Below are positions 1 through 5,977 of a stretch of 5,977 nucleotides of DNA, in pieces (the first letter of the stretch is position 1; each line of letters begins with the position of its first letter). The DNA lies in NCBI GenBank assembly GCA_947176455.1, contig CAMWQQ010000101.1, positions 1 through 5,977 of the forward strand, given 5' to 3'. The notes under the pieces are model-generated. The model had not been told where the DNA came from. It worked only from the letters and a program-made list of their open reading frames with translations, and did not search any database. The position numbers and the translations under genes are program-made. The stretch is from an uncultured Odoribacter sp. (GTDB lineage: Bacteria > Bacteroidota > Bacteroidia > Bacteroidales > Marinifilaceae).

Positions 1-769
1 GGGTAATCGGGAAGTCGTTGACGGTCTTGACGACGGCTTTGCCCAGTTCGTCCACACGGGTGGTCGCCATGACTCCCTGCACGATGTATTCGTTGCCGTA
101 CTCGTAAAGGATGCCCCCGGTGGCGTTCTGGTTCATGTTGTCTACAGCGGTCAACACTTCGTCCAAACTGAGACCGTAGTGTTTCATGCGTGCCGGGTCC
201 AGCAGAATCTGGTATTCTTTGATGTCTCCCCCGATAACGGCTACCTGGGCGACTCCTCCGGTGGACAACAGGCGGGGACGTATGGTCCAGTCTGCAATGG
301 TCCGTAAATCCTGCAAGGAGGTCGTGTCTGCGGTCAACCCGATAATCATCATTTCTCCGAGGATGGAGGACTGGGGACCCAAAGTGGGCTGTCCGATGTT
401 GTTGGGTAGCGCGTTGCCCAGTGTCGCCAGTTTTTCGGAGACGATTTGCCGAGCGGTGTAGATGTTGGTGCCCCATTCAAATTCCACCCATACGACGGAA
501 AAACCGGTCGTGGAGGAGGAGCGTACTCTCCGGACATCCGTGGCTCCGTTGACCGCCGTTTCTATCGGGAAGGTGACCAGACGCTCCACTTCTTCCGGTG
601 CCATGCCTTGTGCTTCGGTCATGACCACCACGGTCGGCGCATTCAGGTCCGGAAAGACATCGACTTCCATGTGTTTTGCCGTAATGCTTCCCCAGACGAG
701 TAGCGCCATGGCTGCAATCACTACCAACAAACGGTTGTGTAGTGAATATTGTATGATTTTGTTCAGCAT
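1..769 (-). CDS. CusA/CzcA-family heavy-metal RND efflux pump, N-terminal part (cut by window edge)
   Basis: Inner-membrane proton-driven pump of the heavy-metal-efflux RND family, which moves metal cations from periplasm or cytoplasm out through an adaptor and outer-membrane channel. The 256 visible codons begin MLNKIIQYSLHNRLLVVIAA, followed by the first membrane helix (about residues 13-31). Next comes the family signature VDVFPDLNAP (37-46) and a porter-domain stretch with APEEVERLVTFPIE (57-70). Further typical porter sequence includes GTNIYTARQIVSEKL (100-114) and LGPQSSILGEMM (130-141). The frame stays open to the left edge; full-length relatives are about 1,000-1,050 residues. The ATG at 769 lies 12 bases after the adaptor stop, with no clear Shine-Dalgarno, which is usual in Bacteroidetes. 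The fourth-helix motif normally used to predict the metal is outside the window, so Cu/Ag cannot be separated from Zn/Co/Cd/Ni. Family assignment is secure; substrate is not. Confidence 0.93.
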   Translation of the reverse strand, partial: MLNKIIQYSLHNRLLVVIAAMALLVWGSITAKHMEVDVFPDLNAPTVVVMTEAQGMAPEEVERLVTFPIETAVNGATDVRRVRSSSTTGFSVVWVEFEWGTNIYTARQIVSEKLATLGNALPNNIGQPTLGPQSSILGEMMIIGLTADTTSLQDLRTIADWTIRPRLLSTGGVAQVAVIGGDIKEYQILLDPARMKHYGLSLDEVLTAVDNMNQNATGGILYEYGNEYIVQGVMATTRVDELGKAVVKTVNDFPIT

Positions 770-781
770 AATCCAATGATT

Positions 782-2032
782 TTAGTGTTCATGGGTATGT
801 CCCGGTATGGCAGCCGAAGCGGAAGCCATTTTGACTTGGTAGGCTCCCCGAGTGACCACACGGTCGCCTGCGGCCAGTCCACTCAGGATTTGAACCGCCT
901 TGCCATTGCTCGCACCGATTTTTACCTCCTGTTTTTGGTAGCCTTCCTCGTCCAGTTGCTTGTACACATAGAAGTGTCCCATTTCATTGGTCAAGGCGCT
1001 TTCCGGAATGCTGAGCACGTTGTCCAGCGGGGAAGAAATCAGGTAAATTTCAACGAAAGAGCCGGGAAGGATGGTGCCCCGATTGTCAAATTCAAACGTA
1101 ACCGGAACGAAAAACGTATTGGCTTCCGCAGATTTCCCTACGGACAGCAGTCGTCCGGAAAGTTCCGCCAAGCTATATACCCGGTTGTCGTAAGGGGTTT
1201 TGAAGTTTGCGCTTTGGACGGTAGGCAATGCCGCATAGTGTTTCTCAGATACGTCGGCACGCAACACCAGACGTTTGTTTTGGGATACCGTGGCGATGAC
1301 TTGCCCGGCGGCGACGTATTCCCCGTCTTTGACCGTGACGTCCTTGACAAACCCGTTCAGGGGGCTGACGATGCCGATGCCCTGCGAGGAGTGTTTGCCG
1401 GAAACGGCGTCATAGGCTATTTGGGCGTTCTGGTACTCCAGTCGGGCGTCTTCGTATTCTTTCTGCGAAATGATGTTGTCTTTTACCAGCTCCTTGGCAC
1501 GTTCGTAGCCTGCTTTCGCCTTTTTGTAGCTGGCGCGGACGCGGGCATAGTAATCGCCTTCGCCCAGATTCTTGGTGGCGATGTAAAAAAGCGGTTGGTT
1601 TTGTTTTACCGTGCTCCCCGCTGCCAGTTTGGTGTTGGCGTAGGAGATGGTACCGTTGGTGGTGGCGACGATTGCCGATTCATCGCCGGGTGCCGGCAAC
1701 ACCTGTCCCGTGGTTTTGATGACTTGGTGGAAAGTGCCCGGCTGTATCTCTTCTACCTTGAAGTCCGTTTTGGCGGCCTGTGCCTTGGTGAAAATGATTT
1801 CATCGCTGTGGCTTTCTTCTGCCTCGTGATGGTGTTCCTCTTCTTCGTGGTGATGTCCTGTTGCGTCATGGACATGCCCTTCGTGCGAATGTTTGTGTCC
1901 TTCGTGGTTGTGGGCGTGCTTGTCCTCGTGTGAATGAGCCTCTGCAGCCGTGTGGTTATGTTTTTCTGTATGTTTACATCCGTAAAAGCATATAGACAGC
2001 ATCATAACCGATGCCATAATCAATAATTTCAT
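782..2032 (-). CDS. CusB/CzcB-type periplasmic adaptor lipoprotein of the metal RND pump, His-rich N-terminus
   Basis: Membrane-fusion (adaptor) subunit linking the RND pump to an outer-membrane channel, 416 residues. The first 18 residues form a signal peptide ending FYG before Cys19, a probable but not ideal lipobox, so the protein is likely anchored as a lipoprotein. Residues 20-78 are extremely His-rich: 20 His between positions 21 and 75, mixed with Glu/Asp, in HxH and HHH clusters. This suggests metal binding. The adaptor core follows: a lipoyl-like half-motif around 121-150 (IVATTNGTISY, LAAGSTVKQNQPLFYIA), a helical hairpin at about 160-212 (YKKAKAGYERAKELVKDN) and a second lipoyl half at 219-249 (VSPLNGFVKDVTVKDGEYV). 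A beta-barrel and membrane-proximal domain end in LAAGDRVVTRGAYQVK (386-401). The C-terminus ends HTHEH, adding three more His. The Met-rich copper sites of E. coli CusB are not obvious; the His bias would fit Zn, Co, Ni or Cu. It is the second gene of the metal cluster. Confidence 0.94.
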   Translation of the reverse strand: MKLLIMASVMMLSICFYGCKHTEKHNHTAAEAHSHEDKHAHNHEGHKHSHEGHVHDATGHHHEEEEHHHEAEESHSDEIIFTKAQAAKTDFKVEEIQPGTFHQVIKTTGQVLPAPGDESAIVATTNGTISYANTKLAAGSTVKQNQPLFYIATKNLGEGDYYARVRASYKKAKAGYERAKELVKDNIISQKEYEDARLEYQNAQIAYDAVSGKHSSQGIGIVSPLNGFVKDVTVKDGEYVAAGQVIATVSQNKRLVLRADVSEKHYAALPTVQSANFKTPYDNRVYSLAELSGRLLSVGKSAEANTFFVPVTFEFDNRGTILPGSFVEIYLISSPLDNVLSIPESALTNEMGHFYVYKQLDEEGYQKQEVKIGASNGKAVQILSGLAAGDRVVTRGAYQVKMASASAAIPGHTHEH

Positions 2033-2118
2033 CGTGTGTCAATTAAAAAATCCGTAAATGTTGATTCTTTCGGACGCAGTTTTGTCCTCATTGACAGGTA
2101 AACTTCTGCGCCTGGTGT

Positions 2119-2538
2119 TTAGCCGATGAAAAAAGGAGGAGCTCTTCCGGAAAGGTCGGAAATGGGGATGAAACCGTATAGCCTTTCCCGGTAGACTGTC
2201 CGAGGAGAAGCGACCCCGATAGTCCTGCATGAAAGGAGGGACGATAAATCGGGTACGATAAATAGCGTGTGTGCGAAATGAGGACACAATCCTTTGCAGT
2301 GGGAATGTGCCGAATCCTGCATCTTGACCTGTGTCTGGAAAAGGTACTCCAAACAACAATGACCGGAGCGGAAAGGTTCGTCGTCGTGATGATGATGCTC
2401 TTCCGCAGGGTCGTGTTCGCAATGGATGTTGTTGAAACAAATGGATTCCCGGTGATGATGATGAGGTACGACCGTAAAGGCAAGCATAACTATGGTTGCC
2501 AGCGTTAAAAAAGATAAGGCCGTGATTCTCTTCATCAT
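2119..2538 (-). CDS. Small exported or membrane-anchored His/Cys-rich protein, DUF6769-like, putative metal-binding
   Basis: A 139-residue protein with no established function. It resembles the DUF6769 small proteins I recall from Bacteroides metal-efflux loci; that name is from memory, unchecked. Residues 5-24 are a single hydrophobic segment (signal peptide or anchor) ending VVP just before HHHH (26-29). The next 79 residues (26-104) hold 15 His and 7 Cys, including HCEH (39-42), HHHHDD (48-53), HCC (60-62) and a CxxxCPH motif (81-87). This is consistent with a periplasmic soft-metal ligand set. The C-terminal 35 residues are not His-rich and finish near LSGRAPPFF. The start is taken at the MMKR pair (ATG at 2538; 2535 is equally possible). 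An in-frame ATG at 2577 would lie upstream of a promoter-like element and add an atypical non-signal N-terminus. The adaptor gene starts 86 bases downstream with no promoter-like element seen between them, which suggests co-transcription. A role as metal scavenger or chaperone is inference. Confidence 0.8.
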   Translation of the reverse strand: MMKRITALSFLTLATIVMLAFTVVPHHHHRESICFNNIHCEHDPAEEHHHHDDEPFRSGHCCLEYLFQTQVKMQDSAHSHCKGLCPHFAHTLFIVPDLSSLLSCRTIGVASPRTVYRERLYGFIPISDLSGRAPPFFIG

Positions 2539-2554
2539 CGTTTTGTTTTGTAAA

Positions 2555-2585
2555 CAAAAATACATCAGGAATGCCATGTTACCAA
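2555..2585 (-). promoter_or_regulatory. Bacteroidetes-type promoter before the metal-efflux cluster
   Basis: Read on the minus strand, TTG (2585-2583) is followed by a 20-base spacer and TATTTTTG (2562-2555). This matches the Bacteroides sigma-ABfr pattern of a TTTG/TTG -33 element, 19-21 bases, then TAnnTTTG. Transcription would start near 2550, about ten bases before the ATG pair at 2538/2535. That short leader supports the downstream start choice for the small His/Cys-rich protein. Confidence 0.6.
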
Positions 2586-2608
2586 TCTTTGCCGGAATTT
2601 TAGGTTTT

Positions 2609-2626
2609 TATTAACGGTTGTTAGTA
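2609..2626. repeat. Short imperfect inverted repeat upstream of the metal-cluster promoter (possible operator)
   Basis: On the minus strand the 7-base arms TACTAAC and GTTAATA are separated by AACC and match at 6 of 7 pairs. The element lies about 23 bases upstream of the -33 hexamer, in the AT-rich gap between mgsA and the small His/Cys-rich gene. An activator site for a metal-responsive regulator is possible, but arms this short also arise by chance in AT-rich sequence. Confidence 0.25.
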
Positions 2627-2641
2627 CATGGCTTCCGTCTG

Positions 2642-2662
2642 CCTGTCCTTTCAGGTGACAGG
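2642..2662 (-). terminator. Possible weak hairpin directly after mgsA
   Basis: Immediately after the mgsA TGA, CCTGTC (2662-2657) and GACAGG (2647-2642) form a perfect 6-base-pair stem around a 9-base loop. An alternative folding has CCT/AGG stacked inside. No T-run follows, so it is not a standard intrinsic terminator. It could protect the 3' end or slow polymerase between mgsA and the metal cluster. Confidence 0.3.
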
Positions 2663-3040
2663 TCAGTGTGTTTTCAGAAAACCCTGTATCAGCATTTCCG
2701 CTGTTGCCGGGTTGGTGGCAATGGGGATGTTGTGTACGTCGCACAGTCGCATCAGCATCTGTACATCCGGTTCGTGCGGGTGTTTGCCCAGTGGGTCACG
2801 GAAGAAGATGACCATGGCTACCTTGTGCTCTGCCACCAAGGCGGCGATTTGTGCGTCTCCGCCCAGCGGACCGGACAATAAACGTTCCACCTCCAGTCCG
2901 GCATCCTGCGCGTGCTTGCCTGTCGTACCCGTCGCAACGATTTCTGCGTCTACGGACTTCAAGAAATCCATGTGTTTGTTCAGGAACGCCACCATTTCCG
3001 CTTTTTTCCCGTCGTGGGCGATTACTGCGATTTTTTTCAT
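2663..3040 (-). CDS. mgsA: Methylglyoxal synthase
   Basis: Cytoplasmic lyase that converts dihydroxyacetone phosphate to methylglyoxal and phosphate, the entry to the methylglyoxal bypass of glycolysis used when phosphate is short or sugar phosphates build up. The 125-residue protein has the family hallmarks in order: AHDGKK (8-13, with Asp10 and Lys13), ATGTTGK (36-42, phosphate binding), SGPLGGDAQ (56-64, with the catalytic Asp62, equivalent to E. coli Asp71), FFRDPL (79-84, Asp82) and PHEPDV (88-93, His89 and Asp92). It finishes with IPIATNPATAEMLI. It is shorter than the E. coli (152) and B. subtilis (137) enzymes, mostly at the C-terminus, but no active-site residue is missing. The start is the ATG before KKIAVIAHD. 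A longer in-frame reading from 3196 would run back into the transporter gene and across the promoter. Neighbouring genes are efflux systems with no metabolic link. Confidence 0.95.
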   Translation of the reverse strand: MKKIAVIAHDGKKAEMVAFLNKHMDFLKSVDAEIVATGTTGKHAQDAGLEVERLLSGPLGGDAQIAALVAEHKVAMVIFFRDPLGKHPHEPDVQMLMRLCDVHNIPIATNPATAEMLIQGFLKTH

Positions 3041-3068
3041 AAAACGAGTCTGTTTTGATTTGTTCAGA

Positions 3069-3100
3069 CAAAGATAACGACTTCCTGCGAAATAAGAAAA
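3069..3100 (-). promoter_or_regulatory. Bacteroidetes-type promoter for mgsA
   Basis: The minus strand carries TATCTTTG (3076-3069), a perfect match to the Bacteroidetes -7 consensus TAnnTTTG. It lies 28 bases before the mgsA ATG. The -33 region, 19 bases further upstream, is TTTTC (3100-3096), a weak match to TTTG. It sits in the 83-base gap after the MFS transporter gene, so mgsA can be transcribed independently of the efflux operon. Confidence 0.65.
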
Positions 3101-3123
3101 TGGTGGCGTGCGGGAAAAATGGA

Positions 3124-4731
3124 TCAGTTGAACGTGAACCGCCTTTTCCTGCGGAATGAAACGGTTCTCCGCAAGATGCGTCCCACCGAACTCCACGAGG
3201 GCATCCGCTTGATTTGATTGTGCGTATGAAAAAGGTCATACAATACAATCATCAGCAAGACGGAAATGGCGACATACGCTACGATGCCGTAAAGCTGTTT
3301 CACGCTTGCCACCTGAAACTGACTCATCAGTTCACCGATGTGTCGTGGCACTTCACGGGCAGGCAGACGCAGGTTGTCCAGTGGGTTGCCGTAACGCGCC
3401 ACGTGGTCCGCCATCAGGTAGCGGATGCCGAAAGCGTAGCCCGCCGCACCGATTACCCCGCCGATGAGCAGGTGCAGCACCTGGAATACCGCCAGCGATT
3501 GGAAGAACACCATAAAGTGCATGACCGATTGCAGGGAATAGAGCAACACGATGCTGAGCAGGGTGGCGGCAAAACCACGCAGGAACATCGGCAGGTAAAG
3601 CTTTTCTATGTTCATATCGGTGGATACGGTGAAGTAAAGACAGAGCGCATAGGCGATGAATACGGACAGTCCGATGAGGATGAGGCGCACACGTCCCTGT
3701 TGCCACACTTTCAGCCAGAGCAGGGCAAAAAGGGAGGCGCATATCACGCCCAGCATAACGGGATAGTTGAGCACCGCCTTGGTGTGCGTGTGCCATTCCA
3801 TACCTCCTTCGTAAAAGACTTCCTCCAGTACGTGTTCCGTTGCGAAAAAGGCCTCGATGACAAGTGAGAGGAGGAAGATGCCCGGCAGGTATTTGTTTTT
3901 CCACATCTTCGGTTCGAGGTAGGGATGCCGGATGACGAACATCCTGACGACGGCGAGGAGGAGGGTGATTGCCGTCGTGACGGTCAGGGTGCGAATCGTT
4001 TCGCTATCCCACCAGTTGTAAAATTCTCCGTAGCAGAAAATGTAGACCGCCTGCATCACCGTCAGCACCCAGAGTATGGCTCCCAGCCAGTCAATGGCGT
4101 AAAACGGCAGCGGTTTCATGAACCGGAAATGCCGGGTACATAGGAAAAGCCACAGGACATTGAAAAGCATGACCCCAATCATCAGATAGCTCATGTAATG
4201 CCACGTGGCTACGTGGCACAAGTGCACCGCTAACAGGTCCGACATCGGAATGGAAAGCATGATGATGATGTGCAACAGGGGAAAAAATACCCGGAAGTCA
4301 CGCTTGGGGGTCATCCACAATTGAATGTTCGACATACATTCAAAGGTTCCTTGGATTTTCAGACATCCCGTGATGAAACAGATGGTCCACAGCACGGGCA
4401 GGCACGTGACAAACAGTCCGATGAAGTTGCATATCGCAATGCCTGTTGCCGAAAATAGCAACAGGCTGCGGTTGGTGAATCGGAACTTGGTGCGGAACAG
4501 AATCGGGAAGGTGAATGCCAGTCCGCAGAGGCTGGCATACAGGCACATAAGTATGTCTTCCCGCATCAGGGACAATGACCCCATCATCTCGTTCAGTCCG
4601 CCGAGATAGACGCCACTGGACAACTGGAAGGTAAACGCCAGATAGACGTATAGCCACGGGCGCAGTTTCTCCGGTACCCAGGGTTTGAACATCGGCATGG
4701 AAAATCCGCCGGGTTGATTGTGTTCTGCCAT
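3124..4731 (-). CDS. EmrB-like MFS drug transporter (DHA2-type, 14 membrane helices), divergent
   Basis: Inner-membrane secondary transporter of 535 residues, predicted to expel drugs or other organic compounds through the adaptor and TolC-type channel encoded just upstream. By eye there are 14 hydrophobic segments: about 25-43, 58-79, 89-107, 109-124, 148-169, 178-198, 211-233, 247-267, 280-297, 322-340, 348-368, 378-400, 410-432 and 478-500. This is the DHA2/EmrB count and length. IDWLG (213-217) after helix 6 is typical of EmrB relatives. The loop after helix 2 reads LFRTKFRFTNRS in place of the usual motif A, and helix 5 (PLLHIIIMLSIPMSD) lacks the Gly/Pro antiporter motif C, so this is a divergent branch. 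The C-terminus is a very basic tail, with 10 Lys/Arg in residues 508-531. The start lies 5 bases after the adaptor stop, indicating one operon and probable translational coupling. Substrate unknown. Confidence 0.88.
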   Translation of the reverse strand: MAEHNQPGGFSMPMFKPWVPEKLRPWLYVYLAFTFQLSSGVYLGGLNEMMGSLSLMREDILMCLYASLCGLAFTFPILFRTKFRFTNRSLLLFSATGIAICNFIGLFVTCLPVLWTICFITGCLKIQGTFECMSNIQLWMTPKRDFRVFFPLLHIIIMLSIPMSDLLAVHLCHVATWHYMSYLMIGVMLFNVLWLFLCTRHFRFMKPLPFYAIDWLGAILWVLTVMQAVYIFCYGEFYNWWDSETIRTLTVTTAITLLLAVVRMFVIRHPYLEPKMWKNKYLPGIFLLSLVIEAFFATEHVLEEVFYEGGMEWHTHTKAVLNYPVMLGVICASLFALLWLKVWQQGRVRLILIGLSVFIAYALCLYFTVSTDMNIEKLYLPMFLRGFAATLLSIVLLYSLQSVMHFMVFFQSLAVFQVLHLLIGGVIGAAGYAFGIRYLMADHVARYGNPLDNLRLPAREVPRHIGELMSQFQVASVKQLYGIVAYVAISVLLMIVLYDLFHTHNQIKRMPSWSSVGRILRRTVSFRRKRRFTFN

Positions 4732-4736
4732 AAATA

Positions 4737-5768
4737 TCAGTATTTTACTTCACATTCCACGCTCATGCCGGCACGTAGCAGGCGATAGGCTTCGGAATCG
4801 GTGTCGTCGATGGCGATTCGGACGGGAATGCGTTGTTCCACTTTCACGAAATTGCCGGTAGCGTTATCGGTCGGCAACAGGGACACGGCGGCACCTGTGG
4901 CATCGGAAATCGATTGTACCGTACCCGTGAGTTTGTAGTCGGGGAGAGCGTCCACCCGGATGTCCACCCGATTGCCTTCCTGGATGTGCCGGAGCTGTGT
5001 CTCCCGGTAGTTGGCGACAATCCATTTGTCTCCCGAATCGACGATGTCCACCAGCGTCTGCCCGGGTTGAACGAGTTGTCCCACATTGATGTCCCTGCGT
5101 CCCAATACGCCGTCGCAAGGGGCGAGGATGACGGTGTAAGACAGGTTGAGGCGTGCCAGGTCGAGGGTCGCTTGCGCCACTTTGATGCCGGCATCGTTTT
5201 GTTCGAGGCGATGGCTTTGTTCGCTCTTCATCAGCGAGGTTGATTGCCGGGAGCGGGTCAACTGGTCGTAACGAGCTTGGATGGCAAGATAGGCAGTGTG
5301 TACGTTGTCATACTGTTGCCGGGTGACGGCACGACGTTCCAGCAGACGGGCATAGCGTTCGTCTTCGCGACGGGCGTTGTCGAGTTGCGCCTGGCATTCG
5401 GCAATGGCGGCATCGTTTACCCCGATGTTATTCTGTACGGTTGCTACAGTAGTGGCTGATGCGTGGTGCCCGGCAAGGGCATTGCCAAGGGCGGCTTCCG
5501 CCTGAGCTTCGTGCAAGCGGAATTCCGTGTCCTCGATGATGACCAGCGTGTCGCCTTTGCGCACGGGGGTGTATTCGCTGAACCGGATTTCCTTGATGAA
5601 TCCCGGTATGCGGGAGTTGATGGGCGTGATGTGCTGATGCACACGGGCGTTGTCGGTAAATTCCACTTTACCCAGGTGTACGAACTTGGAAATGACATAT
5701 CCGATGCCGCACAGCAGTAGTGCGATGACGACGATGTTGTACGTCAATACTTTTGTTTTTCTACGCAT
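4737..5768 (-). CDS. EmrA/HlyD-family periplasmic adaptor of the MFS efflux system
   Basis: Membrane-fusion protein of 343 residues that bridges the MFS pump and the TolC-family channel. A single N-terminal membrane anchor spans about residues 9-30. Then come TDNARVHQHITPINSRIPG (38-56) and VRKGDTLVIIED (69-80), the first lipoyl half. A long alpha-hairpin at about 82-205 is rich in Ala, Gln and charged residues (coiled coil). The second lipoyl half is APCDGVLGRRDINVGQLVQPG (216-236 region). The beta-barrel contains WIVANYRETQL (249-259) and the EmrA-specific signature SLLPTDNATGNFVKVEQR (296-313), followed by IPVRI. Those last motifs match E. coli EmrA closely and separate it from RND adaptors. 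The ATG at 5768 gives the cytoplasmic MRRKTK before the helix. It lies 23 bases after the TolC-like stop and 5 bases before the transporter start. Confidence 0.93.
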   Translation of the reverse strand: MRRKTKVLTYNIVVIALLLCGIGYVISKFVHLGKVEFTDNARVHQHITPINSRIPGFIKEIRFSEYTPVRKGDTLVIIEDTEFRLHEAQAEAALGNALAGHHASATTVATVQNNIGVNDAAIAECQAQLDNARREDERYARLLERRAVTRQQYDNVHTAYLAIQARYDQLTRSRQSTSLMKSEQSHRLEQNDAGIKVAQATLDLARLNLSYTVILAPCDGVLGRRDINVGQLVQPGQTLVDIVDSGDKWIVANYRETQLRHIQEGNRVDIRVDALPDYKLTGTVQSISDATGAAVSLLPTDNATGNFVKVEQRIPVRIAIDDTDSEAYRLLRAGMSVECEVKY

Positions 5769-5791
5769 AATAGTATGTTGTCTTTAAAGGT

Positions 5792-5977
5792 TTATAACGT
5801 GTGAGTGACATATTTTAGGCGATAATAGCAAAATAGCAGTTGCGCCCGGGCGTTTTCGAGACCGATTTCCGAAGACAGGCGTATGTTGGCGGCATCCACC
5901 ATGTCGGTAATCAGCGCCATGCCGTTGTCGAAACGGTCGTTCACGATGTCGTAGTTTTGCCGGGCGAGTTCCAGGCT
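5792..5977 (-). CDS. TolC-family outer-membrane efflux protein, C-terminal end (cut by window edge)
   Basis: The last 61 residues of an outer-membrane channel protein, open to the right edge and ending in TAA at 5794-5792. The visible sequence starts SLELARQNYDIVNDRFDNGM and continues ALITDMVDAANIRLSSEIG, then ARAQLLFCYYRLKY. This is the typical final helical repeat of the outer-membrane efflux family: ARQNYD, a Gly marking the turn after a run of alternating charges, then a long amphipathic helix ending in a YxRLKY-like tail. It is the first visible gene of the operon with the EmrA-like adaptor (23-base gap) and the EmrB-like transporter, and would supply the exit duct. Any promoter or regulator of the operon lies beyond the right edge. 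Confidence 0.87.
   Translation of the reverse strand, partial: SLELARQNYDIVNDRFDNGMALITDMVDAANIRLSSEIGLENARAQLLFCYYRLKYVTHTL

Noticed and set aside
477..776. A 99-codon minus-strand frame inside the RND pump gene
   Set aside because: It is out of frame with the pump reading, which continues unbroken from 769 to the window edge with clear CusA-type sequence.
749..1933. A 394-codon open frame on the plus strand opposite the adaptor gene
   Set aside because: It is an antisense shadow: its Val/Met/Phe-rich end is the complement of the His codons (CAT/CAC) of the adaptor tail. It has no family resemblance and the opposite strand encodes a clear CusB-type protein.
2370..2470. GATGATGATG-like runs that look like microsatellite repeats
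   Set aside because: They are the complement of clustered His/Asp codons in the small protein, so protein composition explains them.
2039..2557. 172-codon and 131-codon (2088-2483) minus-strand frames overlapping the small His/Cys-rich gene
   Set aside because: They are other-frame readings with Arg/Ser/Pro/Phe-rich low-quality sequence. The chosen frame has a proper signal segment, patterned His/Cys and a promoter at the right distance. The longer frame does not suggest a frameshifted original either, since the chosen frame ends in a family-like C-terminus.
2539..2577. A 13-residue N-terminal extension of the small His/Cys-rich protein from the ATG at 2577
   Set aside because: The ATG lies upstream of the predicted -7 element, and the extension places an odd MAFLMYFCLQNKT ahead of a normal signal sequence.
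3041..3196. A 52-residue N-terminal extension of methylglyoxal synthase
   Set aside because: It would overlap the end of the transporter gene and cross the TATCTTTG promoter element. The family starts directly at the KIAVIAHD strand.
3214..3867. A 217-codon open frame on the plus strand opposite the MFS transporter gene
   Set aside because: Its polar, His/Gln/Glu-rich composition is what the complement of hydrophobic helix codons gives. It shows no recognisable domain.

Overview
The window is one densely packed stretch with every gene on the minus strand, so it reads right to left. It most likely comes from the Bacteroidales (Bacteroides, Parabacteroides or a relative). The reasons are two upstream regions with the Bacteroidetes-type -7 element TAnnTTTG, AT-rich translation starts without Shine-Dalgarno sequences, and gene families typical of gut Bacteroidales. 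The genus cannot be fixed from the sequence alone.

Layout in transcription order. (1) A drug-efflux operon of EmrAB-TolC type runs from the right edge to 3124: the C-terminal end of a TolC-family outer-membrane factor (5792-5977), an EmrA/HlyD-type periplasmic adaptor (4737-5768) and a 14-helix EmrB-like MFS transporter (3124-4731). The gaps are 23 and 5 bases. (2) A small methylglyoxal synthase gene, mgsA (2663-3040), has its own promoter-like sequence and is probably a separate unit. (3) A metal-efflux cluster reads to the left edge: a short His/Cys-rich exported protein of a poorly characterised family resembling DUF6769 (2119-2538), a CusB/CzcB-type adaptor lipoprotein with a very His-rich N-terminus (782-2032), and the first 256 codons of a CusA/CzcA-type RND pump (1-769). 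A promoter-like element precedes the small gene, and the three genes are probably co-transcribed.

The two efflux systems work by the same principle: inner-membrane pump, periplasmic adaptor, outer-membrane channel. They differ in energy-coupling family (MFS against RND) and probable cargo (organic compounds against metal cations). The metal system shows no outer-membrane channel gene in this window. It may lie beyond the left edge or be borrowed.

Nothing here amounts to a wholly new system. The most interesting part is the uncharacterised His/Cys-rich small protein paired with a His-rich adaptor, which together look like a periplasmic metal-capture and hand-off module. The EmrB-like transporter is also unusually divergent. 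No RNA genes, insertion sequences, CRISPR arrays or gene-free stretches over 300 bases were seen.
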